A stretch of 64,000 bases of DNA from Heterocephalus glaber. Its lineage: Eukaryota; Chordata; Mammalia; Rodentia; Bathyergidae. Location of the stretch: NCBI RefSeq assembly GCF_000247695.1, contig NW_004624747.1, positions 7,557,192-7,621,191 on the forward strand. Direction: 5' to 3'. How positions within the stretch are numbered: the stretch's first letter is position 1; each line of letters opens with the position of its first letter. Below, piece by piece: positions 1 through 31,659 of the stretch. Position numbers and translations under genes: made by a program. Under the pieces are notes generated by a model that was given only the letters and a program-made list of their open reading frames with translations, was not told the DNA's origin and ran no database searches.

Positions 1-1980
1 TGGTTTTCTGCCAAAAGTACCCTCATACCTTTCCCTCTCTTCTCTGTCAGGGGGAATTTCTTTGCACTCACCATCAAGGATCAGTTTACAAACCTCCTCC
101 TCCGAGAGTCCTTTTGGAACCCCCACAGACACACACACACACACACTCAAGGATTGCTCCCAAGTTTGAGAGAAGGGGCTTTGGCATTGGACTGAATTCC
201 CCTGTTTTCATGCCATTACCAGCCCAGAGGGCCTTCACTTCAGTGAGCTTCAATTTCCTCCTCTGTTGATTCAGGCTATATCTATCTTGCACATTGGTCA
301 ATTTAAAATAGTTGTCTGATATGCAACAGGTGCTCAGCAAATATCAGGGCCTTCCCCAGGGATGTTTACTTTTTCCTGGGCTCTGGCTATAAACTTCCCC
401 AGTACCAGCACTGGGCTGCCCTTTGATCTCTAGATCACCACCACACCACCACCACCAATCATACCCCCTCCCCTGGCACCACCCTTTGCAAGGAGGAAAA
501 GAAAAAGACAGGCAAGTAAATTTGGAGGTGGGCCATAAGTGTTTGCCGGCAGAACAGGGCAAGACTTACACATCCCTATCATACCGCTAGGAGTGAATGC
601 ACACTTGAGCAAGACGTAACATCCAGACACACAGGCATTACCCCTGTGTCTCCTCCCAGCCAGCAGAGGCCCAGAGCTATCATAAGTAGCCTGTTCATTG
701 GAGCCAACAGCTGCCACTCAAGCAGGCCTTGAGAATCTGAGGGGGCCTAGGTGTGCACTGCCCAGAGATGGTCTCAAGGGATGCACATGTGTGACACAGT
801 TGGCTTGGAGGGTGCTCACCCTCCTTCTGGAGAATAAGGTGGCAGATAGGCTAGGGAGAGATGACCTAAGACTTCAAACTATATTCTTCAAATTGGATTC
901 TGTGTCCCTCTCCTCCTGTGTGTCCTACAGATCACTTCCTTCTCTATGCCTCAGTTGTCCAGTGTGTAAAATGGGGACCACTTCTAGGGGTGGTGGATTG
1001 AAAGGAGAGGATACATAGGAAAGAGTCTTAGAACCTCAGACTGGATACTAGGCCTCTCCTTAAATGTGTGTGTAGAGGGGATGGGTCACAGAGGATCTGA
1101 ACCCAGGCTTTTCTGGGGCAACCAAATCCTCAGTATTCCATATTACTATTCAGTGGTTAGTTGCAGAAGGCACTAAGCATGAAACACAAATCCACTACCT
1201 TTGAACTTTTGCCCTCATCTGTATAATGGGACAATAATTCTGGGATCATTTCATTATTATAGGGATTTATACACCTGTTATATGGCAAGGACAAAATAAA
1301 TAAGTTAATATCTTCAAATGTTTTTTTTTTCTTTGATAGGCAGGACTCAGGAGCCCATGTTCCCAGATTCCACCCCCTTTGGTTTCCATAGAAACCCATG
1401 AGGAGCTCCAGGATCTTCAAGTAAGCAAGAGGGAGTGGCTTTCCCCTGAGGGTCTCGACTTGTGGGTCCCCTAGCTGACTTCTTGTTTGGAAATGTTGGC
1501 TGTCTCTGGGCCTCAATTTCTCCCATTTGTTGAATGACAGTCTGGAGTCCATATTCCCTTGTAGGCTTCCAGTGCTCCAAAAGAGAGCCTGAAGGGCTTG
1601 GGAGAAGCACGCTAGGTGAGAGCAATGTTTGTGCAAAGGTGCATGGCTGAAGAAGACAGGCTGTGATTCATTCTGTTCCATCTCAGATAGTCCCGGGCAG
1701 CTTAACATAAGGTCAAGGTGCTGCTGGTCACTCAGTCCCTGCTCTGAGGTGGCCCAGACCAGACGTCCCCAACGCAGCCTGGGGGGCAGCATCCGAGCTT
1801 CAGCATTGACGCGAGTGGGTGGAGTCAAGGGAAGCGACGCGGCCTTAGGAACAAAGAGGAAGGCGGGAAGGCTGTCTTGACTCTTCTGGGACTTATGGGA
1901 TCCCAGGCCACTTGCCCCGGCTCGGGAAGTCCTCCTTAACTTTGGCATAGAGCCTGCAACCAACCTGCGTATGCTCACCG
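1..1980. other. Upstream non-coding DNA
   Basis: No exon or conserved reading frame is supported here. The stretch contains a short (AC)n run at about 125-147, a CCA-rich run near 430-460 and a MIR-like segment near 880-1,010. The open frames on the minus strand that run toward the promoter at 2 kb have no recognisable domain and are judged chance. Confidence 0.6.
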
Positions 1981-1989
1981 GACCAGCCA

Positions 1990-2335
1990 AAGATAGCACG
2001 GCTGCAGCCCCAAAACTACAATACCCAACATCCCTGGCCAGAAAAGGGCAGGGTCTTTCTTTGGGCGTGGCCATCAAATTGAATTTATCCAATGGGGCAC
2101 GAGGCTGGGCGGAACCCAACCGAGGATTGGGATAGTGCGGTGGGATGGGGCGGGGACAGCTAGGCTGCTAGAACGGCTGGACGCGAGGCTCTAGCAGAGT
2201 CCTGGGGACGGTTGCAGAGCGGGCCTGGGAAATCGGGTCTCTGCTCCTCCTGCCAGACTGTCTCTATCCCTTCGGTCGGATCGCGAGTGAGCTAACCCGA
2301 GCCCGCGCCAAATAGGCGGGCTGGACTGAGAGGTG
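1990..2335 (+). promoter_or_regulatory. SMTN: GC-rich promoter-like region, candidate upstream SMTN promoter
   Basis: The region is CpG-rich compared with its flanks. A sequence resembling the ZNF143/THAP11 (Staf-type) element, ACTACAATACCCAACATCC, is at 2,015-2,033. A CCAAT box is at 2,089-2,093, an inverted CCAAT (ATTGG) at 2,126-2,130 and a GC box (GGGGCGGGG) at 2,147-2,155. This arrangement is typical of a TATA-less CpG promoter with initiation shortly downstream. An untranslated SMTN exon 1 ending near 2,329 (AGAG followed by GTGGGT) is possible, since the first coding exon at 4,116 begins with a splice acceptor and so needs an upstream exon. The direction of transcription is inferred, and a divergent transcript cannot be excluded. 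Confidence 0.55.
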
Positions 2336-4195
2336 GGTGTGCGGGTCTCCGGTCGGCGCCAGAACCCCCGACGGGTCCCAGGGGTGGAACCCGGATATCT
2401 ATCTGGATAGGGGCTTCGATACTTCCAGACCTGGGAGGCTCCATCCAGTCACGGGAGCACTAACCCACAAGTTCTGAGGCCATGAGGGAAGGACGCCCAT
2501 GGACTTCTCGGAGGCTCTACGACCCCCAGGGGCTCTAGTCTGTGGGGGCAGATACCTTAAGGACGTTCCCACAGACCTCCGAGGGCCTTCACGATCTCCA
2601 GGGGCCCCAACTGTGTGACAAGGAGCCATGGGACTGGTGAGAGGCAGCAGCCTGAATCTGAGTAGACGTAGACGAGATCGGGCGCGTTCAGGGTGATATG
2701 ACAGTAGACAGGAATCTGAGTAGAAAGAGACCTCTCACAGTCCCCTTGGGCCAAGATTAGGCACTAGGGACCCCTTCCTCTCAGAAGAGAAAACATGAGC
2801 ACAGAAGGTCCACAGAACGTAAGGCTAGAGACCTTCAGGGTGATTCTTTTTGGGGGGATGGAGGGGTGGAGGGATTCCTCAAGCAGAGTAGGTAGGTAAG
2901 GGGCATGGAGCCTAACAGACAGAGGTTGCGAAATTGACACCCACCTGACCCTACTAGGGTAGGAAGAGCAAGTAGTGACTTGAACATGCCAGGTCCAATA
3001 AACCCCAACTGTATGATTAGGACTCCCCCAGACCCACTCATCAGATGGGTGACTCGCCAAGTGACTGTTTTGGAAAGAAGGGATGATTGAGAAATGAATC
3101 AACGTTGGGGAAGTGGTGGGGGGTGGTTCTGGGCTCTCAAATTCAGAAAGACATTCAGGCTACTGGAGGAAGATAAGAGCTCGGCTAGCCGTCTGAGCCA
3201 GGACTTAAGAGTTTGTTTGGTGAGCAGTGATGGGGCAAAAGGGAATGCCCTGGGCTTCTGGGGTTACTTGGAAGGGCCCTTCAGAGGCCGGAGGTGATCA
3301 AGATTTTTATTAGATCTCTTTCTGCACTCTTAAGTCTTTGGGTTCCTCCTTTCCCCATGACAAATCCCTGACTGTCTTTGATCCTTCAATTTTCCTGAAG
3401 TCCAGAGGTTGGGTGACCAAGTTTAGCTTCTGGAGGCCCTCCCAGCTGGGAAATGAATTGTAAGTGCATGGACTGGCAGGAGGAGTGGGGTGCCAGAACA
3501 CCTGTCTTCATGAGGTCAGGACATGGAGAGGAAAGGAATGGAGAAGGATATGCACAGAGGGCTCACTCCAAGAAATGGAAGACAGTATAGCTCCCATACC
3601 TGGAGGAATGAGTGACCATGGCAGCAAGGACTTGGACATGGGCTCAGCCCAGCTAGAGGCTGCTTGCAATGGCTGGGCGTTGGGCAGGCCCTGAGGATGA
3701 CAGATAAGGAAGGAAACTGGAGCCTGGTATGAACCCCCTAGTGGTAAGCACAGCTTGGGTGGGCCTCCCTTCCCCCATCCCCCCATCCCAGCTTCACTAT
3801 CCAGGTCCCTTCTTGTGCCCTTCTTGTTTGAGGCATAGATAGGATGAGAGTCCAGCCTAGGCCTTACAACAGACTAGCAGCCCAGCTGGCAAGGCTAGAA
3901 CAGGGATACCTACTCTTGGTTTGGTGAGTTTTTCAGCAAACCAACTTCGATAAAGGGCAGTTTCCAGCTAGGAGCCGTATCACAGGGTCAGAAAGCAAGG
4001 ATAGGACAGCAGTGGATGGTCATGGGCTAGAGAGGAAAACTGAGGCAGAGAGCCCAAGTGCCTGTGCCTCCTACAAGTTTCAGCAGACCTAACAACTCAT
4101 GTCTATTCCTTCCAGAATTCCCTGAGCTGGTGTCAGGTGCCGTAGGCTCTGGGGATATCACCAGGGAATTCACAACGGACCTAGGGGCCAGCAAG

Positions 4196-24738
<20,543 letters not shown>

Positions 24739-24895
24739 CCTCCCCCACAGCTCGCCCGCACCAGGGTGCCACCCCCACCATCCCGGCACAGTCCCCTCCC
24801 GGTGCGCCTGCCCACGGCTGTCCTGTCTGTCGCGACACCCTCCCCCGCATACACTCGCAGCGTTTTGATAAATTATTGGTTTTCAACGACCCTGA
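24739..24895 (+). terminator. SMTN: SMTN 3' UTR and polyadenylation signal
   Basis: A short 3' UTR of about 150 nt. The best hexamer is the variant GATAAA at 24,867-24,872, followed by a T/G-rich stretch (TTATTGGTTTTC). No AATAAA is present before the convergent SELENOM gene. Confidence 0.65.
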
Positions 24896-25149
24896 CTCCT
24901 CTGCCTCTTTTGTGGGTGGGGGTCGGGCTGTGAATTATCCCAGGAAGGTCCCCAACTCCCGAAGCCAGGCAGTTAGGGGATGTGAGGCCTTCGGAGGATA
25001 TTCTGGAGCTCCTATTCTGACCTCCCACACCACCTGCCTGCAGCAGCGAGGAAGAAGTGAGCCTCAGTCAAGGTGTAAGGGTATTTAGTGGAGCTGGAAA
25101 AGGAAGGAGGGGGGAGGCCTTCCCCAACCCTATTCCTGCTGGCTAGAAG

Positions 25150-25210
25150 ACAGGCATCAGTCCTCAGCGAGGGAGGTGCTCCCGGGATGCTGAGCACTTC
25201 ATTCGGTCTT
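25150..25210 (-). promoter_or_regulatory. SELENOM: SECIS element in the SELENOM 3' UTR
   Basis: On the minus strand the quartet strand ATGA (25,202-25,199) is followed by AGTGCTCAGC, which pairs with GCTGAGGAC. The closing strand is TGAT (25,159-25,156). The apical bulge has CC in place of the usual AA, the form known for SELENOM. A mini-stem GGGAG-CAC-CTCCC caps the apical loop, as in form 2 SECIS elements. The element lies about 50-100 nt after the stop codon and is required to decode the in-frame UGA. Confidence 0.93.
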
Positions 25211-25254
25211 CAGGGCTCAGGCAGGGTGGCCCCAGCTCCGCTGTGCCCTCGCAC

Positions 25255-27482
25255 CTACAGGTCAGCACGATCCGGGGCCTTAGCCGGGGCCCACAAGTAC
25301 TCGGGGGGCACCTGAGCATCGCGCGCCACCTTGCGGTAGAAGCCGAGCTCCTGCACCAGCGCGTTGATCTCTTCTCGGGTCATTGGGCTGAGTGGGATAC
25401 GCTGAGGTGGAGAAAGGGTGGGGTCAGCTTGTGGGGCCCCACCTCTCGCTCCACCCCCGCCCGCCTCCCAGTGCCTCACCTCTAATTCCTCGTAAAGATT
25501 GTTCAGCAGTACGAGTTCGGGGTCGGCCCCAGGGAGGTGTTTCATCACCAGGTTGTGGCTGGAGAGGGTGTTAAGGAGGGGTAGCAGTGGGAAAGGGAGG
25601 TTAGGGCAGCACTGCTTCCGGTACCCAGATGGGGCAGGGAACCCGTTTACAAGTGAGGAAATTAGAGTTCAAAGAAGTAAAGGGCCCCTCTCTTCACCAA
25701 TCAATCTCTTGCCTAATACACAATTTAGAGACCACCTCAGAATCCTCTGGGCAGTCAACAGAATCAATTCTACTTGTCAGATGAAAACCATTTGCCATCT
25801 CTATCTCTGAAGTTAAGTAAAAGGAGATTCTTCTAAGTCCCCGCCCCATTTCCCCTTCCCCAGAATAGGATACTACAATGGTATGTCCTCGGTGACGAAG
25901 GCCTTCACCTGGGGAGGAATCAGAGCATTAGAAAACCCAACCCCAAACCTCTCCACAGGCAGGAGACTGCAGCCCAGTGAGGTCATACATCGAGTCAGAG
26001 GCAGGCTCCTGACTCCCAGCCCCTGCCCCCAACCACTGAGACCATGCTGTCCATTCTCCAAGAGGCTAGGGGAGTCAGAGCTGGAGACCCCTTCCTTCAG
26101 ACTCACCTCCTTTAGGCGGTTCAGCTGTCATCCTCCACAGGTCTGAAGGGGAACAAAAATGAGATAGGTCAAGATTCCCTCACATCTTACTCCACCAGGA
26201 CTATCCTCATCTCTGGGTTGGGTCAGGCTGTAAATTATCTTTAGAAGAGCAGTTTCCAGGGTGTGATAGAGGTGGAGGTCCCTTATTGGCAGAAGAGGTA
26301 ACAGGGCACAGGTGGAGAAACTCAGGTCTACAGACACCAGGAAAAGAGAAGCAAGGCAGAGACGCACAGGGAGCTTACTTAGCCCTGAGGCTCTTGCCTG
26401 AACCCTGTTGACTGCTGACTCCCAATGCCCAAGAGATAGACATAATAGCCCTGTGCCTCTTGGACAGTGGAGATCTGGGTCTGCCCTTCTGCCCCTGAAA
26501 CCTTAGGGCATAGGCAGGCCAGAAGGAAACAGCTCAGAACTGCCCTGGGGGCCCCCATTAGCAGTACCTGCCATCTGGTCCCTACCCCACCCCACACAGT
26601 CCAAGCCCTGCCAGCCACCTGCGGCCCAGCCCCACAGACCATCTGGTTGTTTCTGTCACTTGGCAAGGTTGTGGGGCCCCACCTTGCATTCCTTGAGGGG
26701 AGGCCACCTCCCAACAGGAGACCAGACTCTAGGGCCACCTATTCTATGGCTCCCTTATCCTACTCCCCTTTTGTCAACCAGAAAACTAAGGCCTAGAAAA
26801 AGGCTGTGAGGGACCAAGTCATAGCAAGATAAACTCAGGAGGGAAATTTTCTAGCGGGGAAGGTGGGGCGATAGTAGTGACCGAGTTCTCAGCCCCTTTC
26901 TGTGGCTCGTACATAGTGGGAGGAGGCTCCCCAGAAAGTGTTCCCTACCCCAGGAGAAAAGACAGACACGCTCTGGAGCCCCAAACCCTAGAACTAGAGT
27001 GGAGGAGGAATTTCAAGGAAAAGTGGAGCATGGGGGATGGGAGGATTGGCCGTGAGGAGATTCGAGTCACAGATCCTAAGGAGTTAGGGGACTGGACCAA
27101 TAATGTCGGAAGCCCCCTGCCCGACCGAATGGGGAGCAGGGCCAGGACGTAAGGTCGGTGTCTCAGGCCTTCCACAGTGGGCTGGGCATCCTGGTGCTGA
27201 GGACCAGAAGGAATGGTCTCGGCGCCATCGAGGAAGAAAAGAAAGGGACTTGGGGCTGGCGTGCTCCTGGGGCCATAACTGGCGACAGTCGTAAGGATAT
27301 GGGGTTGTAGGGTTGGGGGGCCATGGTACCGGGAGTGGGGGTGGGGCACTCACCTCTACCCGGGCCCGGGCCAGGCCGCGCAGACGGTTCCAGTTCGGCC
27401 GATAGTTGGTGACAGCGGTGGCTGGGACCACAAGCGCCACGAGAAGTAGCAACAGCGGCGGCGGCGACAGCAGGAGGCCCAT
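25255..27482 (-). CDS. SELENOM: Selenoprotein M
   Basis: Selenoprotein M is an ER-resident thioredoxin-fold oxidoreductase of the SELENOM/SELENOF family. Coding exons on the minus strand are 27482-27354, 26142-26107, 25908-25874, 25558-25480 and 25401-25255, giving 141 residues. The ATG at 27,482 starts a signal peptide ([20 protein letters not shown]) followed by the mature start near [14 protein letters not shown]. The redox motif is C45-G-G-U48, where U is encoded by TGA at 26,130-26,128. The rest ([45 protein letters not shown]) is strongly conserved. The C-terminus RADL resembles the HADL ER-retention tail I recall in other mammals. The human protein is 145 residues. A conventional gene finder would stop at the TGA. 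Confidence 0.96.
26107..26142 (-). CDS. SELENOM: SELENOM exon 2, selenocysteine micro-exon
   Basis: A 36-nt exon, phase 0 at both ends, encodes T-C-G-G-U-Q-L-N-R-L-K-E. The UGA is at 26,128-26,130 and is read as selenocysteine. The exon carries the complete CGGU redox centre. Confidence 0.94.
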
Positions 27483-27620
27483 CGGAACCTTGCAGAAAAT
27501 GATCCGCAAGCTGGAGGAGAACCAACGGGCCGCTGCGCCACGTCTGGGCCCACAGACTGGCCCCGCCCCCATCAGAGTTCCCGCCCCGAGAAAACCACGC
27601 CCCAGCGTTAGGTCTACGCC
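27483..27620 (-). promoter_or_regulatory. SELENOM: SELENOM proximal promoter
   Basis: GC-rich sequence directly upstream of the start codon contains GC-box cores (CCCCGCCCC near 27,560 and CCACGCCCC near 27,595). No TATA box is evident. It fits a short 5' UTR and a CpG-type promoter. Confidence 0.5.
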
Positions 27621-27849
27621 CCCGGGCTGGAGTGGTTGCCTCCCGCTACCTCCCTTCACTGTCCCGACTCCTCTCTGGCCTTCACTTCCCCAGACCCGAG
27701 AAAGACCATCCTCCTGCGGACTGAGTGTGGATGCTCCTGCCAGATGCAAACACACAACGCCACTTCCTGCCAGCAGAGGGTGCAGGCGGAACGTGGATGG
27801 ACATGGGAGTTTCTGGGTCAGACCCTCGAGTTTTAAAAGATAGACACTC

Positions 27850-27850
27850 G

Positions 27851-27882
<32 letters not shown>
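27850..27882 (+). repeat. Poly(A) tract
   Basis: About 32 uninterrupted A residues following TAGACACTCG. It may be the tail of a degraded retroelement; no body is recognisable. Confidence 0.9.
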
Positions 27883-27885
<3 letters not shown>

Positions 27886-28014
27886 GATTTCAGCAAACAA
27901 CAGCACCTTCCTAGTAAATTCAGAAAATAAGACACACCACGTGGAAACCCAGGTCCAGGGAAAATAATCCATTTCACCACTGTCTTGTGTCTCTGCCAGC
28001 TACCTTAATTCATT

Positions 28015-28114
28015 NNNNNNNNNNNNNNNNNNNNNNNNNNNNNNNNNNNNNNNNNNNNNNNNNNNNNNNNNNNNNNNNNNNNNNNNNNNNNNNNNNNNNN
28101 NNNNNNNNNNNNNN
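28015..28114. other. Assembly gap (100 N)
   Basis: Exactly 100 undetermined bases, the usual placeholder for a gap of unknown size. It is followed immediately by an A run of 20 bases, suggesting a repeat that broke the assembly. Confidence 0.98.
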
Positions 28115-28514
28115 AAAAAAAAAAAAAAAAAAAAGATAGACCCTGAAGCCTGGGAAAACCTTGTTTGAACATTTTTATGTCTTTGGATGAAATCCCAATC
28201 AAGGTTTCGATTTCCCAGAGCACACATTGTGGTGATAGAACATTACCAACCCCGTAGGAGTTGAAAGGATAAAGGGGTTAATACACATAAAGCTCATTAG
28301 AATAGTATCTGATGTTGGCTTTCGTTATTGGTTAATTTTTTACTTCATCAATGTCTCCATGAACTCCGTTTTGCCGTTTAGGAATCATGCTTAAAAATGT
28401 GAAATAGGTAAAACTGTAGATCTGAGATTTGAACTCAAAACTCACTATCTCATCTCACCAGACCAAAAATGATTAGATCAAGGTGCAGCTTCCCCTCTTG
28501 ATGCCTTCAGCAGA

Positions 28515-28870
28515 CACAGGTATAGTCAGGGGTCTTTTGTAACTTACACAGATTCAACTAACCTCCAGTTGAAAATATTTGGCAGTAAAAATTACATCTG
28601 TACTGAACAGATACAACCTTTTTTCCTTGCCATTATTCCCTCAATATCATAACAACTATTTATGTAATATTGACATTGTATTAGGTATTATAAGCCATCT
28701 AGAGATGATTTAAAGCACACGGGAGGAGGTGGGTAAATTCTATTCGAATACTGTGAAACTTTAAATAAAGGACTTACTTGAGTATCCTTAGATTTAGGAT
28801 TTGGGGTGGGGCTGTCCTCAAACCAAGCAGTCCTCCACAGATACAGAGGGATCATTGTGCTCTTTTCCAC
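28515..28870. mobile_element. MER2/Tigger-type (pogo) DNA transposon remnant
   Basis: The segment with ACAACTATTTATGTAATATT, GTATTAGGTATTATAAG and TCTAGAGATGATTTAAAG followed by an A/T-rich end matches the MER2/Tigger non-autonomous element as remembered. A second, related copy is at about 41,330-41,660. Confidence 0.7.
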
Positions 28871-28972
28871 TGAATCCAGAGAATCATTCCTAACATGCAC
28901 CAAGGCTACATTACAGCATTCACAGGTGGGAGGTATTGTTGCATTCCTCTTCCTTCATTTAAAAAATATATA

Positions 28973-29360
28973 TTAAGCCAGACATAGTGTTGCACACCTG
29001 TAATCACAGAACCTCTGGAAGGCAGGAAGATTGCAAATTTAAGGCTAGCCTGGGCAATTTAGTGACTTAGCAAGACCCTGTCTCAAAATTTAAAAGAGGG
29101 CTGGGAATGATCCTGGTGTAGTGGTACATCCTATAATCATAGCACTTAGGAGGCTGAGGCCAGGAGGATAGCCTCGAGTTTAAGGCCAACTTGGCCTACA
29201 TGGTGAGTTCAAGCCTAGCTTGAATTACAAGTGAGACTTTGTCTCAAAACAGACAGGACTAGGGATTTAGCTCAGTGTTGCTGCCACCTACCTTGAAAGC
29301 ACAAGGTCCTGAGTTTGATCCCTGGTACAAAAAAAACGAAAAAAACAAACAACAGACAAA
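28973..29360 (+). repeat. B1 - B1 - ID SINE cluster
   Basis: Two sense B1-type elements (about 28,973-29,098 and 29,108-29,256, with CACACCTGTAATC-like and GAGGCTGAGGC cores) are followed directly by a young ID element (29,262-29,360, TAGGGATTTAGCTCAG to GATCCCTGGTAC and an A tail). Confidence 0.85.
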
Positions 29361-30189
29361 TAAAAAAAGGGCCATGAATGTTGTTCATTATGGACGCTCT
29401 GGTTTGAATCCCCAACACCACCACCACCTCCCAAAAAATGCACTTTACAACTGATAAAAAGAATTTAATCTGGATTTATTATTATTATTATGATGATGTC
29501 TTTTCCTCCCAATTTTAAAAGAAATTAAAACATGTTGCATGGACCCTATTTATGATGCCTACGATGACTCCAAATAAGTCAGGTCTACCCTGAACCTTTT
29601 GCTTGCACCCTGAGACCCCTCCTTTACTGACTTGATTGTAAAGATATAAAAATAATAGACTTAGAGCTGTTATAATGTCTACTTTCTATAAATACCTGAA
29701 GACATTGTAAATATGATTGGGGTAGGCTATCTCTAACACTATATTTATTGCTGTGGAAATATGAATTCACCAGAGCTTCCTGAAGGGCAATTTGACTCAA
29801 CAAATTAAAGTCCTACGAACTTTTGTTCAACCTAGAAATTCTACTGCCCCAAAGTAATCATCAGAAAAGGGACCAATTGTTAGGTCAAGGCTGTTTATCA
29901 GAACACTGTCATGATGAAAAACTGGAGGCACAACTTAAGCCTACCACAGCAGGGGATGAGTTAAATAAATGATGATACTTTCATGGATGAAAAACTATGC
30001 AATTGTTTAAAAATTTGTAGTATAGTGCCAAGTGACACAGAGAGTGTTCATAGTTATGGTACTAGATAACAGCAACAGGAAAAAAGCTATCAAACAGAAA
30101 TATAGTAATCAATTGGGAGTTGTCATCCTCTACACTAAAAATCACAGAAAACCAAAGTTAAACTGGTTTAAATAATAAAAGAAATCTGT

Positions 30190-30552
30190 TGGCTCAATTA
30201 TTTGCTTATTTTTGCAGTACTGGGAAATGAACCCAGGGTCTTCACATTGAGCTACATCCGCACCCTCTGTTTTTATTTTTTATTTTGAAACAGGGTTTCA
30301 CTAAGTCACTCTGTTGTCCAGGCTGAGCTCAAACTTGCAATCCTCCTACCTCAGCCTCCCAGAAAGCTGGGGTTAATGTCATGTGCCACCATGCCCACCT
30401 GGCTCAAATAATTTTTTTGTTTTGTTTTGTTGAGTCAGAGTCTCACTATATAGTTCAGGCTGGCCTCAAACTCACAGCCATCTTCCTGCCTCAGTCTCCT
30501 GAGTGCTGGGACTACAAGTGTGTGCCACTATGCCTGGCTCAAATAATTTTTT
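30190..30552 (-). repeat. Nested antisense ID-like and two B1 SINEs
   Basis: Antisense B1 copies at about 30,280-30,403 and 30,420-30,540 follow a degraded antisense ID-like segment at 30,205-30,270. CTCAAATAATTTTTT near 30,403 and 30,538 forms the target-site duplication of the second B1. Confidence 0.82.
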
Positions 30553-30837
30553 AAAAGTCCAGTAGTGGGAGGGCTTTAAGTAAGTGTTGGTCCAGCTGAT
30601 GAAGTCACCAAGACCTGATCTCTCTCCGTTCTACTTTTCATACTGTCAGCTGATCCCTAGGTCAATGATCTGCATGTTGTCAAGACTGGTTGACAACAGT
30701 AACCAGAATCAGTCTTGTTCATTCATATCTAATGAAGGTGGGGTCAACTTTCGTCTTTTTGGAAACCTCCTCAGGAAAGAAAACAAGCTTTCTTTTCTAA
30801 ATCCTCAGTAAGTCTCCTTATATTTAACTAGTCCCCT

Positions 30838-30932
30838 AGGGCTGGGGATTTAGCTCAGTGGTTCCAGTGCCTGCCTCGAAAATGCAAGGTCCCGAGTTCG
30901 ATCCCCGGTACCAAAACAAAAACAAAAAACGA
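30838..30932 (+). repeat. Young ID-type SINE
   Basis: Intact copy with A box TAGCTCAGTGG, B box GTTCGATCCCC, end GGTACC and an A-rich tail. It is flanked by AGTCCCC-like direct repeats. Confidence 0.9.
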
Positions 30933-31659
30933 GTCCCCCTCCATGATCCAGTGACGTGACACAGAAATTGTTCGTTGGCTTAATCAATTGAGTGAGTCCT
31001 ACTCCTGAAGCTTCGGGCAGGGTCAGTTATATTCTGGTTCCTGTTAAGGAGATGGATTGTAATGAATGTTGTGACAGCAGTACAGTGGCCAAACAATTTT
31101 GTAAAATATGTATATATAAATATATATAACTAGACTAAAACATATCTAGAAACAATTGGAAAAGTAAAAATGATCATCTCTTGGTAAGTAACATTATTAG
31201 TGAATGTCTTTCTCCTTTATACTTTTTCTGTATTATAACTATGCATTAACTAAACACAAATAATAAGCTTTATTTGCAAAAACAATGGAACATATCCCAG
31301 TGGCTCGCTCTATCCCAATCTCTATTCCAGCAGGGACCCCAGAGTGACTGAGGCCAGGGCCTGTGGTTTTTCCTGCTGAGAGAGCCAAACTCCAGTGCCC
31401 CATGAGCCCTTGTTGTTCACTGGACAGATGCCACCAAATCACTCTCTTTGCATTAACCTGGACACTGTGGCCTGTGGAAGCCATACTGTGGGCTGCTGAG
31501 GGTTGACCAGACAGCCAAGAGAATCAGCAGTGGAGACAGTGGCCGCAGTATTACCAGAAATAGTCTGGCATCAGCAGCATGTGAGACCCAAACTCTCTCA
31601 GGACAAATCTCTGCTACTAATTCATACCCTATGTGGCTATAATGTAGGCCAACAGCCTT

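Noticed and set aside
1157..2119. 320-codon open frame on the minus strand next to the SMTN promoter
   Set aside because: No recognisable domain, includes T-run-derived lysines and ordinary MIR-like text, and overlaps promoter motifs. Judged a chance open frame.
26128..26130. TGA in SELENOM as a nonsense mutation
   Set aside because: It sits in the conserved CGGU motif and a convincing SECIS follows in the 3' UTR, so it is a selenocysteine codon.
27084..27980. 298-codon minus-strand frame as a novel protein
   Set aside because: It only contains SELENOM exon 1 read through its intron and upstream poly-T; the true exon ends at 27,354.
30838..30932. Functional tRNA gene
   Set aside because: A and B boxes resemble a tRNA, but the acceptor stem and anticodon arm are not intact, and the A-rich tail and direct repeats show an ID SINE. 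The same holds for the other copies.
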